52,059 bases of DNA from Achromobacter pulmonis (GTDB lineage: Bacteria > Pseudomonadota > Gammaproteobacteria > Burkholderiales > Burkholderiaceae_B): NCBI RefSeq assembly GCF_002885955.2, contig NZ_POQS01000004.1, forward strand, positions 617,229 to 669,287, given 5' to 3'. Within the stretch, counting starts at the first letter, position 1. The number at the start of each line of letters is the position of its first letter. Positions 43,034-52,059 of the stretch are shown here, piece after piece. Position numbers and translations under genes: made by a program. Under the pieces are notes generated by a model, which did not search any database, was not told where the DNA came from, and saw only the letters and a list, made by a program, of their open reading frames with translations.

Positions 43034-45295
43034 TCACTCTTCCTTCAGGCAGTCGACGTAGTAGCGCTTCTCGCCGTCCTCGCCCACTTCGTCGGCCAGG
43101 CCGTGGATGTAGGTCTCGAAGCCGGGGAAGCGTTCGTTGAACTCGCGCGCGAACTGCAGGTACTGGACGATGGTGCGGTTGAAGCGCTCGCCCGGGATCA
43201 GCAGCGGGATGCCCGGCGGGTACGGCGTCAGCAGCACGCCGGTGACGCGGCCTTCCAGCTTGTCGATCTCGACGCGCTCGACTTCGCGGTGCGCCATGCG
43301 GGCGAACGCGTCCGAGGGCTTGAGCGCCGGAACCATGTCGCTCAGGTACATCTCGGTGGTCAGGCGGGCCACGTCGCGCTCGCGGTAGGCCTCGTGGATC
43401 TGCTGGCACAGGTCGCGCAGGCCCATGCGCTCGTAGCGGCGATGGTCGCGGCAGAATTCCGGCAGGATGCGCCACAGCGGCTGGTTGCGGTCGTAGTCGT
43501 CCTTGAACTGCTGCAGGGCGGTCAGCAGCGTGTTCCAGCGGCCCTTGGTGATGCCGATGGTGAACAGGATGAAGAACGAATACAGGCCGGTCTTCTCGAC
43601 CACCACGCCGTGCTCGGTCAGGTACTTGGAGACCAGGGCGGCCGGGATGCCGGTTTCGCCGAAGCTGCCGGACATGTCCAGGCCCGGGGTGATGACCGTG
43701 GCCTTGATCGGGTCCAGCATGTTGAAGCCTTCGGCCAGGTCGCCGAAGCCGTGCCAGTGGTCGTTGGACTCCAGGATCCATTCGTCGCGGTTGCCGATGC
43801 CTTCGGACACCAGGCGGTTCGGGCCCCAGACCTTGAACCACCAGTCGTTCTTGCCGAACTCGGATTCCACCTTGCGCATGGCGCGGCGGAAGTCCATGGC
43901 CTCGCGGATGCTTTCCTCGACCAGCGCAGTGCCGCCCGGCGGCTCCATCATGGCCGCGGCCACGTCGCAGGACGCGATGATCGCGTACTGCGGCGAGGTG
44001 GACGTGTGCATCAGGTAGGCTTCGTTGAAGACGTTGCGGTCCAGCTTGCGGGTCTCGGATTCCTGCACGATGATCTGCGAGGCCTGCGAGATGCCGGCCA
44101 GCAGCTTGTGCGTGGAGTGCGTGGCGAACACCATCGCGTCCTGGCTGCGCGGGCGGTCCTGGCCGATGGCGTGCATGTCCTGGTAGAACTCGTGGAAGGA
44201 CGCGTGCGGCAGCCAGGCCTCGTCGAAGTGCAGCGTGTCGACGTAGCTGCCGAGCTGCTTCTTGATCATTTCGACGTTGTAGATGACGCCGTCGTAGGTG
44301 CTCTGCGTCAGCGTCAGGATGCGCGGGTTCTTGTTCACCGCCTCGCGCGCGAAGGGGTTGGCCTCGATCTTCTTGCGGATGTTGTCCGGGTGGAATTCTT
44401 CCAGCGGGATCGGGCCGATGATGCCCAGGTGGTTGCGCGTGGGACGCAGGAACACCGGGATCGCGCCCGTCATCGTGATGGCGTGCAGGATGGACTTGTG
44501 GCAGTTGCGGTCCACCACCACCACGTCGCCGGCGGCGACGTTGGCGTGCCACACCACCTTGTTGGAGGTGGAGGTGCCGTTGGTCACGAAGAAGCAGTGG
44601 TCGGCGTGGAAGATGCGCGCCGCGTTCAGTTCGGATTCGGCCACGGGACCGGTGTGGTCCAGCAGCTGGCCCAGTTCGTCGACCGCGTTGCAGACGTCGG
44701 CGCGCAGCATGTTCTCGCCGAAGAACTGGTGGAACATCTGGCCGACCGGGCTTTTCAGGAAGGCCACGCCGCCGGAGTGGCCGGGGCAGTGCCACGAGTA
44801 CGAGCCGTCCTGCGCGTACTTGACCAGTTCGCGGAAGAACGGCGGCGGCAGGCCGTCGACGTAGCTGCGCGCTTCGCGGATGATGTGGCGCGCCACGAAT
44901 TCGGGGGTGTCCTCGAACATGTGGATGAAGCCGTGCAGCTCGCGCAGGATGTCGTTCGGAATGTGCTCCGAGGTGCGGGTCTCGCCGTACAGGTAGATGG
45001 GGATGTCGGCGTTGCGGAAGCGCAGCTCGCCGATGAAGGCGCGCAGGTTCTTGATCGCGCTGGCCACGTCCTCGGGCGAGTCCTCGTCGAATTCCTCGTC
45101 GTCGATCGACAGGATGAAGGCGCTGGCGCGGCTCTGCTGCTGGGCAAAGGAACTCAGATCGCCATAACTGGTCACCCCGATCACCTCGACGCCCTCGGCC
45201 TCGATCGCGGCGGAAAGGGCGCGGATGCCCAGGCCGGACGCGTTCTCGGAACGGTAGTCCTCGTCGATGATGAAGATGGGGAAGCGGAATTTCAT
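43034..45295 (-). CDS. Orn/Lys/Arg decarboxylase (fold III, wing domain)
   Basis: 753-residue PLP amino-acid decarboxylase making a diamine (or agmatine) and CO2. Seen: N-terminal flavodoxin-like wing domain (about 1-135: FRFPIFIIDEDYRSENASGLGIRAL without the phosphoacceptor context of a true receiver); SWHCPGHSGGVAF; FFVTNGTSTSNKVV; the PLP-binding Asp/His region LHFDEAWLPHASF; and Lys397 in VFATHSTHKLLAG. Length matches AdiA/LdcI-type enzymes (715-755). Whether lysine, arginine or ornithine is used cannot be read. Function in acid tolerance or polyamine synthesis. The upstream gap (229 bp) holds TACAAT (45416-45421, minus strand) as a possible -10. Confidence 0.93.
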   Translation of the reverse strand: MKFRFPIFIIDEDYRSENASGLGIRALSAAIEAEGVEVIGVTSYGDLSSFAQQQSRASAFILSIDDEEFDEDSPEDVASAIKNLRAFIGELRFRNADIPIYLYGETRTSEHIPNDILRELHGFIHMFEDTPEFVARHIIREARSYVDGLPPPFFRELVKYAQDGSYSWHCPGHSGGVAFLKSPVGQMFHQFFGENMLRADVCNAVDELGQLLDHTGPVAESELNAARIFHADHCFFVTNGTSTSNKVVWHANVAAGDVVVVDRNCHKSILHAITMTGAIPVFLRPTRNHLGIIGPIPLEEFHPDNIRKKIEANPFAREAVNKNPRILTLTQSTYDGVIYNVEMIKKQLGSYVDTLHFDEAWLPHASFHEFYQDMHAIGQDRPRSQDAMVFATHSTHKLLAGISQASQIIVQESETRKLDRNVFNEAYLMHTSTSPQYAIIASCDVAAAMMEPPGGTALVEESIREAMDFRRAMRKVESEFGKNDWWFKVWGPNRLVSEGIGNRDEWILESNDHWHGFGDLAEGFNMLDPIKATVITPGLDMSGSFGETGIPAALVSKYLTEHGVVVEKTGLYSFFILFTIGITKGRWNTLLTALQQFKDDYDRNQPLWRILPEFCRDHRRYERMGLRDLCQQIHEAYRERDVARLTTEMYLSDMVPALKPSDAFARMAHREVERVEIDKLEGRVTGVLLTPYPPGIPLLIPGERFNRTIVQYLQFAREFNERFPGFETYIHGLADEVGEDGEKRYYVDCLKEE

Positions 45296-45524
45296 GCGGG
45301 CGCTCCTGGGGGCAAGGCGGAATCGGTCGCGTACGGCGACACGAATGTACAGCTGGTAAAAATCCGCCTGATGACAGACGGCGCGAGCACCCGCCGGGGC
45401 GGCGGGAATGGGCGAATTGTAGGGCGGTTTTTCCTGCAGGCCTAAGGGAAATCCCGAAATGCCCCGAACGCCGTTGTGATCACGCTAAAACCCGCCCCGG
45501 CCGCGCCGGCCCGAACGCCCCTGC

Positions 45525-46433
45525 TCAGCCCCGCAGGCGCCGCCGCACGTCGTCGCGCGGCGCGTAGCCGATGGTCGCGCGCCCGTCCTCCACGTCCCAG
45601 GCGCTGCCCTGGTTGGCCGACACCCCGTTGACGATGACGCTGCCGTCGGGCCAGCCCGAGGCGTCCGCGGTCAGGGCGGCGACCAGCAGGCGTTCGAAAT
45701 CGCCGTTGGACAGCCACATGTCGTGGAACCACGCCAGGGCGCGGCGGGCGGGCTCGTCCAGCGCCTGCGGGTCGGGCGCGCGCCGGTGGGCCACGCCGGA
45801 ATACGTCATGTCGCGCGGATCGTTGTCGCCCGGCAGGATCCAGCCGATGCGCGCGGCCACGGTGGACAGGCGGCCGCCGGTCATGGCCGAGCACGCGCGG
45901 CACAGGCGCTCGCCCATCTCCTTCGAGGTGGCGTAGGCCAGCGCATGCACTTCGCGTTCGCCGTCGAACCAGCGCGTGCCCGGCGCCGGTTCGCAGCGCA
46001 CGGTGAGCCTGCCCGGCCCCATCGAGGCGGCCAGCGGCTCGTCCTTGTAGCCGCCCATGACGTGGTTGGACGAGGAGAAAAACAGCCGCCGCGCGCCGTG
46101 CGTGGCGGCGGCCGTCAGCACGTTCAGGGTCATGCCGTAGGACGCCAGCGCCTCTTCCCAGCTGGCGTCGGGCGTGGAGTGGCGGGCCGCCAGGTGCACC
46201 ACGGCGTCCACGTCGGCGAAATGGCGGGTCCAGGCCGGGTCGGGACGCTCCAGGTCGGCCGCGACCAGCGTCAGGCGCTCGCGCAGCGCCGGATCGAACG
46301 CGCCGGCGTCGACCTGCACGTCGATGCCGGTCAGCTGCGCGCACCAGGGCTGGCGCGCCAGGATGGCCAGGGCCTTGCGGCCGAGATGGCCGGCGGCGCC
46401 GGTGACGAGGATGCGGGCGGGCGGTGGGGGCAT
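45525..46433 (-). CDS. NAD-dependent epimerase/dehydratase family protein
   Basis: 302-residue extended SDR protein. Seen: ILVTGAAGHLGRKALAIL (NAD-binding G-x2-G-x2-G), VVHLAARHSTPDASWEEAL, catalytic Ser region RLFFSSSNHVMGGYKDEP, and YATSK (Y-x3-K) in ALAYATSKEMGERL. The SSSNHVMG stretch resembles uronate dehydrogenases, but the substrate is not established. The ATG at 46431-46433 follows AGGAGAC at good distance; a start seven codons upstream is possible. No pathway partner is evident in its neighbours. Confidence 0.88.
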   Translation of the reverse strand: MPPPPARILVTGAAGHLGRKALAILARQPWCAQLTGIDVQVDAGAFDPALRERLTLVAADLERPDPAWTRHFADVDAVVHLAARHSTPDASWEEALASYGMTLNVLTAAATHGARRLFFSSSNHVMGGYKDEPLAASMGPGRLTVRCEPAPGTRWFDGEREVHALAYATSKEMGERLCRACSAMTGGRLSTVAARIGWILPGDNDPRDMTYSGVAHRRAPDPQALDEPARRALAWFHDMWLSNGDFERLLVAALTADASGWPDGSVIVNGVSANQGSAWDVEDGRATIGYAPRDDVRRRLRG

Positions 46434-46522
46434 GTCAGTCTCCTGGTGGCGCATCGCGTTCGGGCAGCGATGCAGGCGACCTGGTAGGAGCTGAGGCCAG
46501 GCGTGGGCCGATCCAGTGTCTG

Positions 46523-46551
46523 GAAAACCGGCGGCGCTGTCAATGCGCCGC
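46523..46551 (-). terminator. Terminator after the small unknown gene
   Basis: Perfect 8-bp stem GGCGGCGC / GCGCCGCC (46529-46551) with a seven-base loop, followed on the minus strand by GG and TTTT. It starts 10 bp after the stop of the gene at 46562-47014. Confidence 0.6.
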
Positions 46552-46561
46552 CCGCGGGCCG

Positions 46562-47014
46562 CTACCGGATGGTGCGGGCCTCGCCCGCCTGCAGCGCCGC
46601 CATGAATTGCTCGAAATAAGGCGGAATCGCTTCGGCGGCGCCGTAGCGGATGCGGCGTTCGACCTTGGCGATCGCGCCGAAGCAGACTTCGGTTCCGGGT
46701 TCGCCGCAGACCAGCACCACCGGGTCCTCGTCGTCGCACACTTCGTACAGGCCGCCGTGCGCGCGGCGTCCGACCTCGTAGAGGTAGGCGGCGGCGCCGA
46801 CGGTCTGCATGGGGGTAAGAGGCAGGTTGCCCAGGTGGGCGGCCTCCAGCGCTTCATCGAGCGCGTGCACGCTGGATGGTGAGTAGTCCAGCACTGCGCC
46901 GGTCTGGCCGGCGGCTTGGACAAAGTCCTGCGCGGCATCCGCCACGCGCGCTACGAATTCTTCCTGGACTTCGTTGCGCTTGGCGTCCTGGTTTATCTTG
47001 AGGAAACCGAACAT
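46562..47014 (-). CDS. Conserved hypothetical protein
   Basis: 150-residue soluble protein not recognised with confidence. Seen: MFGFLKINQDAKRNEVQEEFVARVADAAQDFV, a charged helical start; SPSSVHALDEALEAAH in the middle; then YLYEVGRRAHGGLYEVCDDEDPVVLVCGEP and PPYFEQFMAAL. Codon use matches its neighbours and the ATG follows AAAGGAG at ideal distance, so it is a real gene. The middle part recalls small immunity- or SUKH-like domain proteins only vaguely; no function is assigned. Own transcription unit with a terminator. Confidence 0.75.
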   Translation of the reverse strand: MFGFLKINQDAKRNEVQEEFVARVADAAQDFVQAAGQTGAVLDYSPSSVHALDEALEAAHLGNLPLTPMQTVGAAAYLYEVGRRAHGGLYEVCDDEDPVVLVCGEPGTEVCFGAIAKVERRIRYGAAEAIPPYFEQFMAALQAGEARTIR

Positions 47015-47124
47015 CGATGGCTCCTTTGTGAAAACCGCAAGCGGCATTGAACCCATTATAGGCAACCCGACCCTCTATACTGCCCCAAACGCCCTCAAAA
47101 CGTTACCTATTCCCAACACTCTCC

Positions 47125-47643
47125 ATGTCCTCTCCCCTGGTCCGTCGCCTGGTTCCCGCCGATGCCGCGGCCCTGCGCCAATTGCGCCTGGACGCGCTGG
47201 TCGAAACGCCCGAATCGTTCGGATCGAGTTACGAAGAGGAACACACCCTGACACTGGAAGACATACGCGCCTGGATCGCGCCGGCCAACGACGGCGCGAT
47301 GTTCGGCGCGTTCGACGGACCGGCGCTGGCGGGCATCGTGGGGGTGTCGCGGCAGGGCAAGCTGAAGATGCGCCACAAAGCGCACATCTGGAGCGTCTAC
47401 GTCGCGCCCGAGCGGCGCGGCCGCGGCCTGGCGCGACTGCTGATGCAGGCCGCCATCGCGCACGCCGCGACCATGCGCGGCATCCGCCACGTGCAATTGA
47501 GCGTGACCTCCAACAACGCCGCCGCGGCCGCGTTGTATCTCGGCCTGGGCTTCGTCGAATACGGGCGCGAGCGCGAGGCCCTGTGCGTGGACGGCCGCTA
47601 CTACGACGAAACCCTGATGACGCTGGCGCTGCCGGCCCGCTGA
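47125..47643 (+). CDS. GNAT-family N-acetyltransferase
   Basis: 172-residue acetyl-CoA-dependent acyltransferase. Seen: VRRLVPADAAALRQLRLDALVETPESFGSSYEEE at the N-terminus, and the acetyl-CoA loop in IWSVYVAPERRGRGLARLLMQAAI (R-x2-G-x-G/A), followed by LSVTSNNAAAAALYLGLGFVEYGRE. Substrate unknown; the ESFGSS type occurs in many uncharacterised acetyltransferases. It lies 30 bp upstream of the VOC-GNAT fusion gene and is probably co-transcribed. Confidence 0.9.
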   Translation: MSSPLVRRLVPADAAALRQLRLDALVETPESFGSSYEEEHTLTLEDIRAWIAPANDGAMFGAFDGPALAGIVGVSRQGKLKMRHKAHIWSVYVAPERRGRGLARLLMQAAIAHAATMRGIRHVQLSVTSNNAAAAALYLGLGFVEYGREREALCVDGRYYDETLMTLALPAR

Positions 47644-47673
47644 GCGCCCCCGACAACCACAGAAGCGACTCCC

Positions 47674-48525
47674 ATGCGTATCCTCGTCAATATCGACGTG
47701 CCCGAGCTGGAACCCGCCATCGATTTCTACCGCCGCGCCTTCGGGCTGCGGCTGCAACGCAGGCTGGGCTCCAAGGTGGCCGAAATGCGCGGCGCCGAAG
47801 CGCCCATCTACCTGCTCGAAAAAGCCGCCGGCACGCCCGCCGCGGGCGCCACGCGCCAGCCGCGCGACTATGCGCGGCACTGGACGCCGGTGCATCTGGA
47901 CGTGGTGGTGGACGACGCCGATCTCGCGGTCGAGCGCGCCGTCGCGGCCGGCGCGCGGCTGGAAGACCCCGCGGTGTCGCATGACTGGGGCCGCATCGCG
48001 CACCTGAGCGATCCGTACGGGCACGGCATCTGCATCCTGCAGTTCCTGGGACAGGGCTATGACGCGCTGGCGCGGCCGGCGCTGCGCTACGAGCCGGTCG
48101 GCGAAGCCGATTTCGAAGCCCTGCTGGCGCTGCGCATCGAGGCCATGCGGCCCAGCCTGGAGCGCCTGGGGCGCTTCGACCCGCAGCGCGCGCGCTCGCG
48201 CCTGCGCGCCACGTTCCGGCCGGAACATACCTGGTCCATCGAGCTGGACGGGCAACGGGTGGGGTTTTATGCGCTGCGCCCGGACGGCGACGGCCTGCGC
48301 CTGGACCATCTGTACCTGCGGCCCGACGCCTCGGGCCAGGGCCTGGGCGGCCAGGTGCTACGGCGGATACTGGACGAGGCCGACCGCCTCGGGCTGCCGG
48401 TGCGCGTGGGCGCGCTGCGCGGCAGCGACTCGAACCGCTTCTACCGCCGGCATGGATTCGTCCAGACCGGCGAAGGCGAATGGGATATCGATTACCTGCG
48501 GCCGGCGCCCGCGCCGGCCGGCTGA
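47674..48525 (+). CDS. VOC (glyoxalase-like) domain fused to GNAT acetyltransferase
   Basis: 283-residue two-domain protein. Residues 1-128 form a vicinal-oxygen-chelate domain (VNIDVPELEPAIDFYRRAFGLRLQRRLG, then HLDVVVDDADLAVERAVAAGA and DPYGHGICILQF, the usual metal-site surroundings). Residues about 136-276 form a GNAT domain (YEPVGEADFEALLALRIEAMRPSLERLG, LYLRPDASGQGLGGQVLRRIL with the acetyl-CoA loop, and SNRFYRRHGF). VOC proteins include resistance proteins and dioxygenases; GNATs modify amines. The joint function is unknown, perhaps antibiotic or toxin modification. It ends 4 bp from the convergent dcd stop. Confidence 0.87.
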   Translation: MRILVNIDVPELEPAIDFYRRAFGLRLQRRLGSKVAEMRGAEAPIYLLEKAAGTPAAGATRQPRDYARHWTPVHLDVVVDDADLAVERAVAAGARLEDPAVSHDWGRIAHLSDPYGHGICILQFLGQGYDALARPALRYEPVGEADFEALLALRIEAMRPSLERLGRFDPQRARSRLRATFRPEHTWSIELDGQRVGFYALRPDGDGLRLDHLYLRPDASGQGLGGQVLRRILDEADRLGLPVRVGALRGSDSNRFYRRHGFVQTGEGEWDIDYLRPAPAPAG

Positions 48526-48529
48526 GGCC

Positions 48530-49093
<564 letters not shown>

Positions 49094-49182
49094 GGTGGCA
49101 ATGGTGCTAGGGGATGGAATGGCCGTCATTTTATCCCGAGCGGACGGCCCCCGCCCGAGGCGGGGGAACGGCGCCGTCCCCC

Positions 49183-52059
49183 TCAGTTGCCGAAGAAGGT
49201 CCGGTACACCAGTTCGATGCCGTTGACCGAGCCGCCTTTCAGGTCCAGCGACAGGCCGCGCGCCAGGCGGTAGCTGGCCCGCCCGACGGTGTCGCTGCCG
49301 GCCAGCGCCTGCTCGACGCTGAGCGTGATGCCGTTGGCGAAGGACTTGCTGGCCACCAGGAATTGCGTGGCCAGCTGGCTGTCGCTGTCGCGGTTGACTT
49401 CGCCGGCCACGGTGCGGTCGGGCAGCAGGCTGCCCGAACTGCCGATGTTGCCGGTGCGGATGCTGACGTCGTCCAGCCCGAACTGCTTGTAGAACGGCTG
49501 CCCGCCGCCCAGCAGCGCCGTGCCCACCGACATCAGCAGCGCGGCGTCGCCGCCGCTTTCGTCGGGGCCGCGACCCAGCAGCAGCCAGGACAGCTTCTCG
49601 ACGTCGCTGACGTCCGGATAGGACACCAGGTCGATGCGCGGGCGCTGGGCGGTGCCCACCACCTTCACGCCGGCCTCGACCTGCTCGCCGGTGCGCAGGG
49701 CCTCGATATCCAGCAGCGGATTGTCCAGCCGCCCCTGGAACGTGAGCGTGCCGCGGCTCAGGCGCAGCTTCTGGCCATAGGCCTCGATGCCGCCGCCGCG
49801 CGTGCGCAGCTGGCCCCAGCCGGTCAGCCGGCCCTCGTTGAGCCGGATCTGGATGGCGCCCAGCAGGCCGGCGTCCAGCCCCATGCCGGTGATGTAGAAG
49901 CGCGGCCCCATGTCGAACTTGAGGTCCATGCTGGTCTGCAGCGGGGTGGACACCGTGTTGGGGTCGTCGCCGGCGCGGCGCACCTTGACGTCATCGTCCA
50001 GCGACGGCACGCCCTGCAGGATCTCCAGGCTGAACCAGCCGGCGTCGGCCTTCAGGTCGCCCACGATCTCCAGGCGCGGCATGGCCGCCTTCAGGTCGAT
50101 GGTGCCCGACACCATGGCGTAGCGGTCCGAGCGCTGCAGCGCCGGGAACCGGTACAGGGTCAGGCGCACGTTGCCGCCGCCGTCGATGAAGTTCCATTGC
50201 CCCTTGGCCTCGGCGTAGCCATCCTTGGCGCCGGGGTTGGTGGTGATCCATTCCTTGGTCCGCCATTCCGCCGGCATGACCCGCAGCGAAGCCGGAAAGC
50301 GCAGGCTGTCGAGCACCAGCGTGTCGCCGTTCACGCGCGCGGCCAGCGTGCCGTCGATCAGGCGCACGCCGTCGTCGATCCGCACCACCCGCAGCTTGTC
50401 GCCGCGGATATTGCCGCTGGCGCTCCATTTGCCGGCCAGCGTGCCCTGCGCCTCCAGGTTGGCCTTGAGCGTGCCGCCGACTTCCATCGTGTCGCCCACG
50501 AACAGGCCGAGCCAGCCCAGGTCGGCGATGTCGGCGTCGAGCTTGGCGCGCAGCGGCTGGCGCGCGTCCAGCGCCATGCCGCCCTTGGCGTCGACCAGCA
50601 GCACCGCGCTGCCGGTGCCGCTGACCACGCCCATCTTCTCCGTGACCACGTTGAGCTTGGCGTCCAGCCGGCTGGCGTTGGCCGAGATGGGCGTGGCGTT
50701 CAGGTCCAGCACCAGCGTGCGCAGGCCCAGCGGCGTGGGCGGATCGCCCGGGATCAGCAGGTCGCCTTCGCGGCGCGACAGCCGCGCGGCGCCGGCCAGT
50801 CGGCCGTCGAACTTCAGGTCCCACAACGCGTCCAGCGCGATGCGGCGCTGGCCCTCGGGAATCATCGCGTTTACGCGCCCCGGGCGCTTGCCCAGCCGCG
50901 CCGCGGCCTCGGGATCGAGCGCGGCGGCCACCTCGCGCGCCATGGCGGCGGTGATGACCAGATTGTCGGCCTGCCCGGCCGTCTCCCAGCGCTTGCCGCC
51001 GCCGCGCGAGCCCTTGTGCGCCAGCGTCAGGCGTTCCTTGCCCGGCAGGGTCAGGCTGAGCGCGGTCTGGCCGACCCGCCATTGCCACTGCGGCGCGACG
51101 GCCGCCGGCAGATAGGCGACGGCGACCGGCCGGTCCACCGTCACCGTGAAGCCGGCGGTATCGGCGCTCAGGCGCGAGATCTCGCCACGCCAGCCGGTCA
51201 GGGCGGCGTCGGCCTCGCCCTGGCGCCCCAGCCCCCAGCCGCCCGTGAACGTGACGCTGGCCTGGGCCTTGGACGCGCCCAGCTGCTTGGGGCGCGGCTT
51301 GGCGGGCGTGTAGCTGGCGGTGAGATCGCCGCGGTGCGCGGCCGCCGTTCCGCTCAGCTTGCCTTTGAGCTCCGCGCCGCCGGGCACGTCCGGCCAGAAA
51401 GCATCGAGCTGCGGCGCCTGGACGTCCAGCGCCAGCGCGCTGTCGGCCGCGCCCAGCTCGCCGCTGGCGCGCACGCGGTTGCGCCCCAGCTTCAGGTCCA
51501 CGTCCAGGCCGTGGATGCGCAGGCCGGCCAGGGGATCGGCCGCGGCGCCGGAGGCCTCGGCGGGCGCGCCGGAGCCGGTCACGTCCACCTGGGCCTTGAG
51601 CGCGCCGGCCAGGGCCTGGCGGTTCCAGCGGCTGCCTTCCTCGAAGCGCAGGTCCACGCCGGCGTGGCGCAGCTGGCTCAGATTTTCGATCTCGGCCTGC
51701 ACGTCGGCGCGCAGGCTCAGCAGCGCCGGGGGAATGGCCTCGCCCAGCCACGGCGTCAGGTCCAGGCGCTGGGCGCTGAGCGAGCCGGTCAGGCGGTCGC
51801 GCCCCTGCCCCGGCTGCAGGTCGAACTGCGCGGCCAGCGCGGACTTGTCGGGCAGCGCCATGTTGGCACGGGCGCTGCGCAGCACCAGGGCCGTGCGCGG
51901 CGCCAGGTCGGCGACCACGTCCAGCACCAGGCCGGAGCCCGAACCGTCGAGCTTGGCCTGGATGCCGTCCAGCGAACCGGCGGCATCCGCGCGCAGCAAG
52001 ACCTGACAGGACGGCGCGCCCTCGCCCAGCGCCGGCGGCGGCGCCCCCGGGGCCTGGGT
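49183..52059 (-). CDS. tamB: Translocation and assembly module subunit TamB, N-terminus outside window
   Basis: C-terminal 958 residues of a large AsmA-like/DUF490 protein; the frame stays open to the window edge, so the start lies beyond it. TamB spans the periplasm from an inner-membrane anchor to the TamA barrel, helping outer-membrane protein insertion or phospholipid transport. Seen: repetitive beta-strand segments with alternating hydrophobic residues; the C-terminal DUF490 with [14 protein letters not shown] strands, [53 protein letters not shown], and the ending LVYRTFFGN, a typical terminal aromatic motif. tamA would be expected next to it, outside the window. Confidence 0.93.
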   Translation of the reverse strand, partial: TQAPGAPPPALGEGAPSCQVLLRADAAGSLDGIQAKLDGSGSGLVLDVVADLAPRTALVLRSARANMALPDKSALAAQFDLQPGQGRDRLTGSLSAQRLDLTPWLGEAIPPALLSLRADVQAEIENLSQLRHAGVDLRFEEGSRWNRQALAGALKAQVDVTGSGAPAEASGAAADPLAGLRIHGLDVDLKLGRNRVRASGELGAADSALALDVQAPQLDAFWPDVPGGAELKGKLSGTAAAHRGDLTASYTPAKPRPKQLGASKAQASVTFTGGWGLGRQGEADAALTGWRGEISRLSADTAGFTVTVDRPVAVAYLPAAVAPQWQWRVGQTALSLTLPGKERLTLAHKGSRGGGKRWETAGQADNLVITAAMAREVAAALDPEAAARLGKRPGRVNAMIPEGQRRIALDALWDLKFDGRLAGAARLSRREGDLLIPGDPPTPLGLRTLVLDLNATPISANASRLDAKLNVVTEKMGVVSGTGSAVLLVDAKGGMALDARQPLRAKLDADIADLGWLGLFVGDTMEVGGTLKANLEAQGTLAGKWSASGNIRGDKLRVVRIDDGVRLIDGTLAARVNGDTLVLDSLRFPASLRVMPAEWRTKEWITTNPGAKDGYAEAKGQWNFIDGGGNVRLTLYRFPALQRSDRYAMVSGTIDLKAAMPRLEIVGDLKADAGWFSLEILQGVPSLDDDVKVRRAGDDPNTVSTPLQTSMDLKFDMGPRFYITGMGLDAGLLGAIQIRLNEGRLTGWGQLRTRGGGIEAYGQKLRLSRGTLTFQGRLDNPLLDIEALRTGEQVEAGVKVVGTAQRPRIDLVSYPDVSDVEKLSWLLLGRGPDESGGDAALLMSVGTALLGGGQPFYKQFGLDDVSIRTGNIGSSGSLLPDRTVAGEVNRDSDSQLATQFLVASKSFANGITLSVEQALAGSDTVGRASYRLARGLSLDLKGGSVNGIELVYRTFFGN

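Noticed and set aside
43034..43438. True response-regulator receiver domain in the decarboxylase N-terminus
   Set aside because: The corresponding gene part (45295 downwards) encodes the wing domain common to this enzyme class; no convincing phosphoacceptor set was seen.

Overview
The window is very GC-rich (about two-thirds G+C by eye), tightly packed, and typical of a betaproteobacterium of the family Alcaligenaceae. Bordetella (or close kin such as Achromobacter) is the best fit. The main reasons are a ZIP transporter closely resembling the structurally known Bordetella bronchiseptica BbZIP, a Mn superoxide dismutase gene with a Fur-like site, a glycine-cleavage operon of the Bordetella type, and a C-rich intergenic palindromic repeat. 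Species cannot be fixed from the sequence alone. No tRNA, rRNA, CRISPR array, transposase or prophage gene was seen.

Region 1 (1-12.8 kb): the end of pgi converges on a nine-gene minus-strand cell-surface saccharide cluster. In transcription order it holds a WecA/WbpL-type initiating sugar-phosphate transferase, a WbpO/TviB-type UDP-HexNAc dehydrogenase, a WbpP/TviC-type UDP-HexNAc 4-epimerase, a MviN/MurJ-type flippase, a glycosyltransferase, an asparagine-synthase-like amidotransferase and three more glycosyltransferases. Together they could make a lipid-linked oligosaccharide containing GalNAc-uronic acid, perhaps amidated, and flip it across the inner membrane. No polymerase, chain-length regulator or ligase is present.

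Region 2 (12.8-13.5 kb): a 700-bp gene-free stretch. It holds the putative cluster promoter, with a perfect palindrome over the -10, and a strong small-RNA candidate with its own promoter, two anti-Shine-Dalgarno C-rich motifs and an intrinsic terminator.

Region 3 (13.5-18.7 kb): coq7 (ubiquinone), an OsmC-family protein, thyA, an MHYT-GGDEF-EAL cyclic-di-GMP protein and folA. ThyA and FolA are coupled in the thymidylate/folate cycle.

Region 4 (18.7-23.2 kb): a MocR-type regulator divergent from an omega-amino acid:pyruvate transaminase and a (methyl)malonate-semialdehyde dehydrogenase, probably for beta-alanine catabolism. Two near-identical 12-bp palindromic operators lie between them.

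Region 5 (23.3-33.1 kb): a seven-gene plus-strand cluster of two M81 (MlrC-like) metallopeptidases around a complete peptide-type ABC importer (binding protein, two permeases, one fused double ATPase) and an amidase-signature hydrolase. It looks like an uptake-and-hydrolysis system for an unknown amide or small peptide and is the most attractive unexplained system here. A DUF945/YdgA-like protein follows, ended by a bidirectional terminator.

Region 6 (35.2-40.1 kb): gcvT-gcvH-gcvP on the minus strand behind a tandem glycine riboswitch, with strong hairpins in both intercistronic gaps.

Region 7 (40.1-52.1 kb): a sodA-ZIP transporter pair under a promoter overlapped by a Fur-like box; an Orn/Lys/Arg decarboxylase with a HI0933-family flavoprotein; an SDR epimerase/dehydratase; a small unknown protein; a GNAT acetyltransferase followed by a VOC-GNAT fusion; dcd (dCTP deaminase); and the C-terminal part of tamB, which runs off the right edge.
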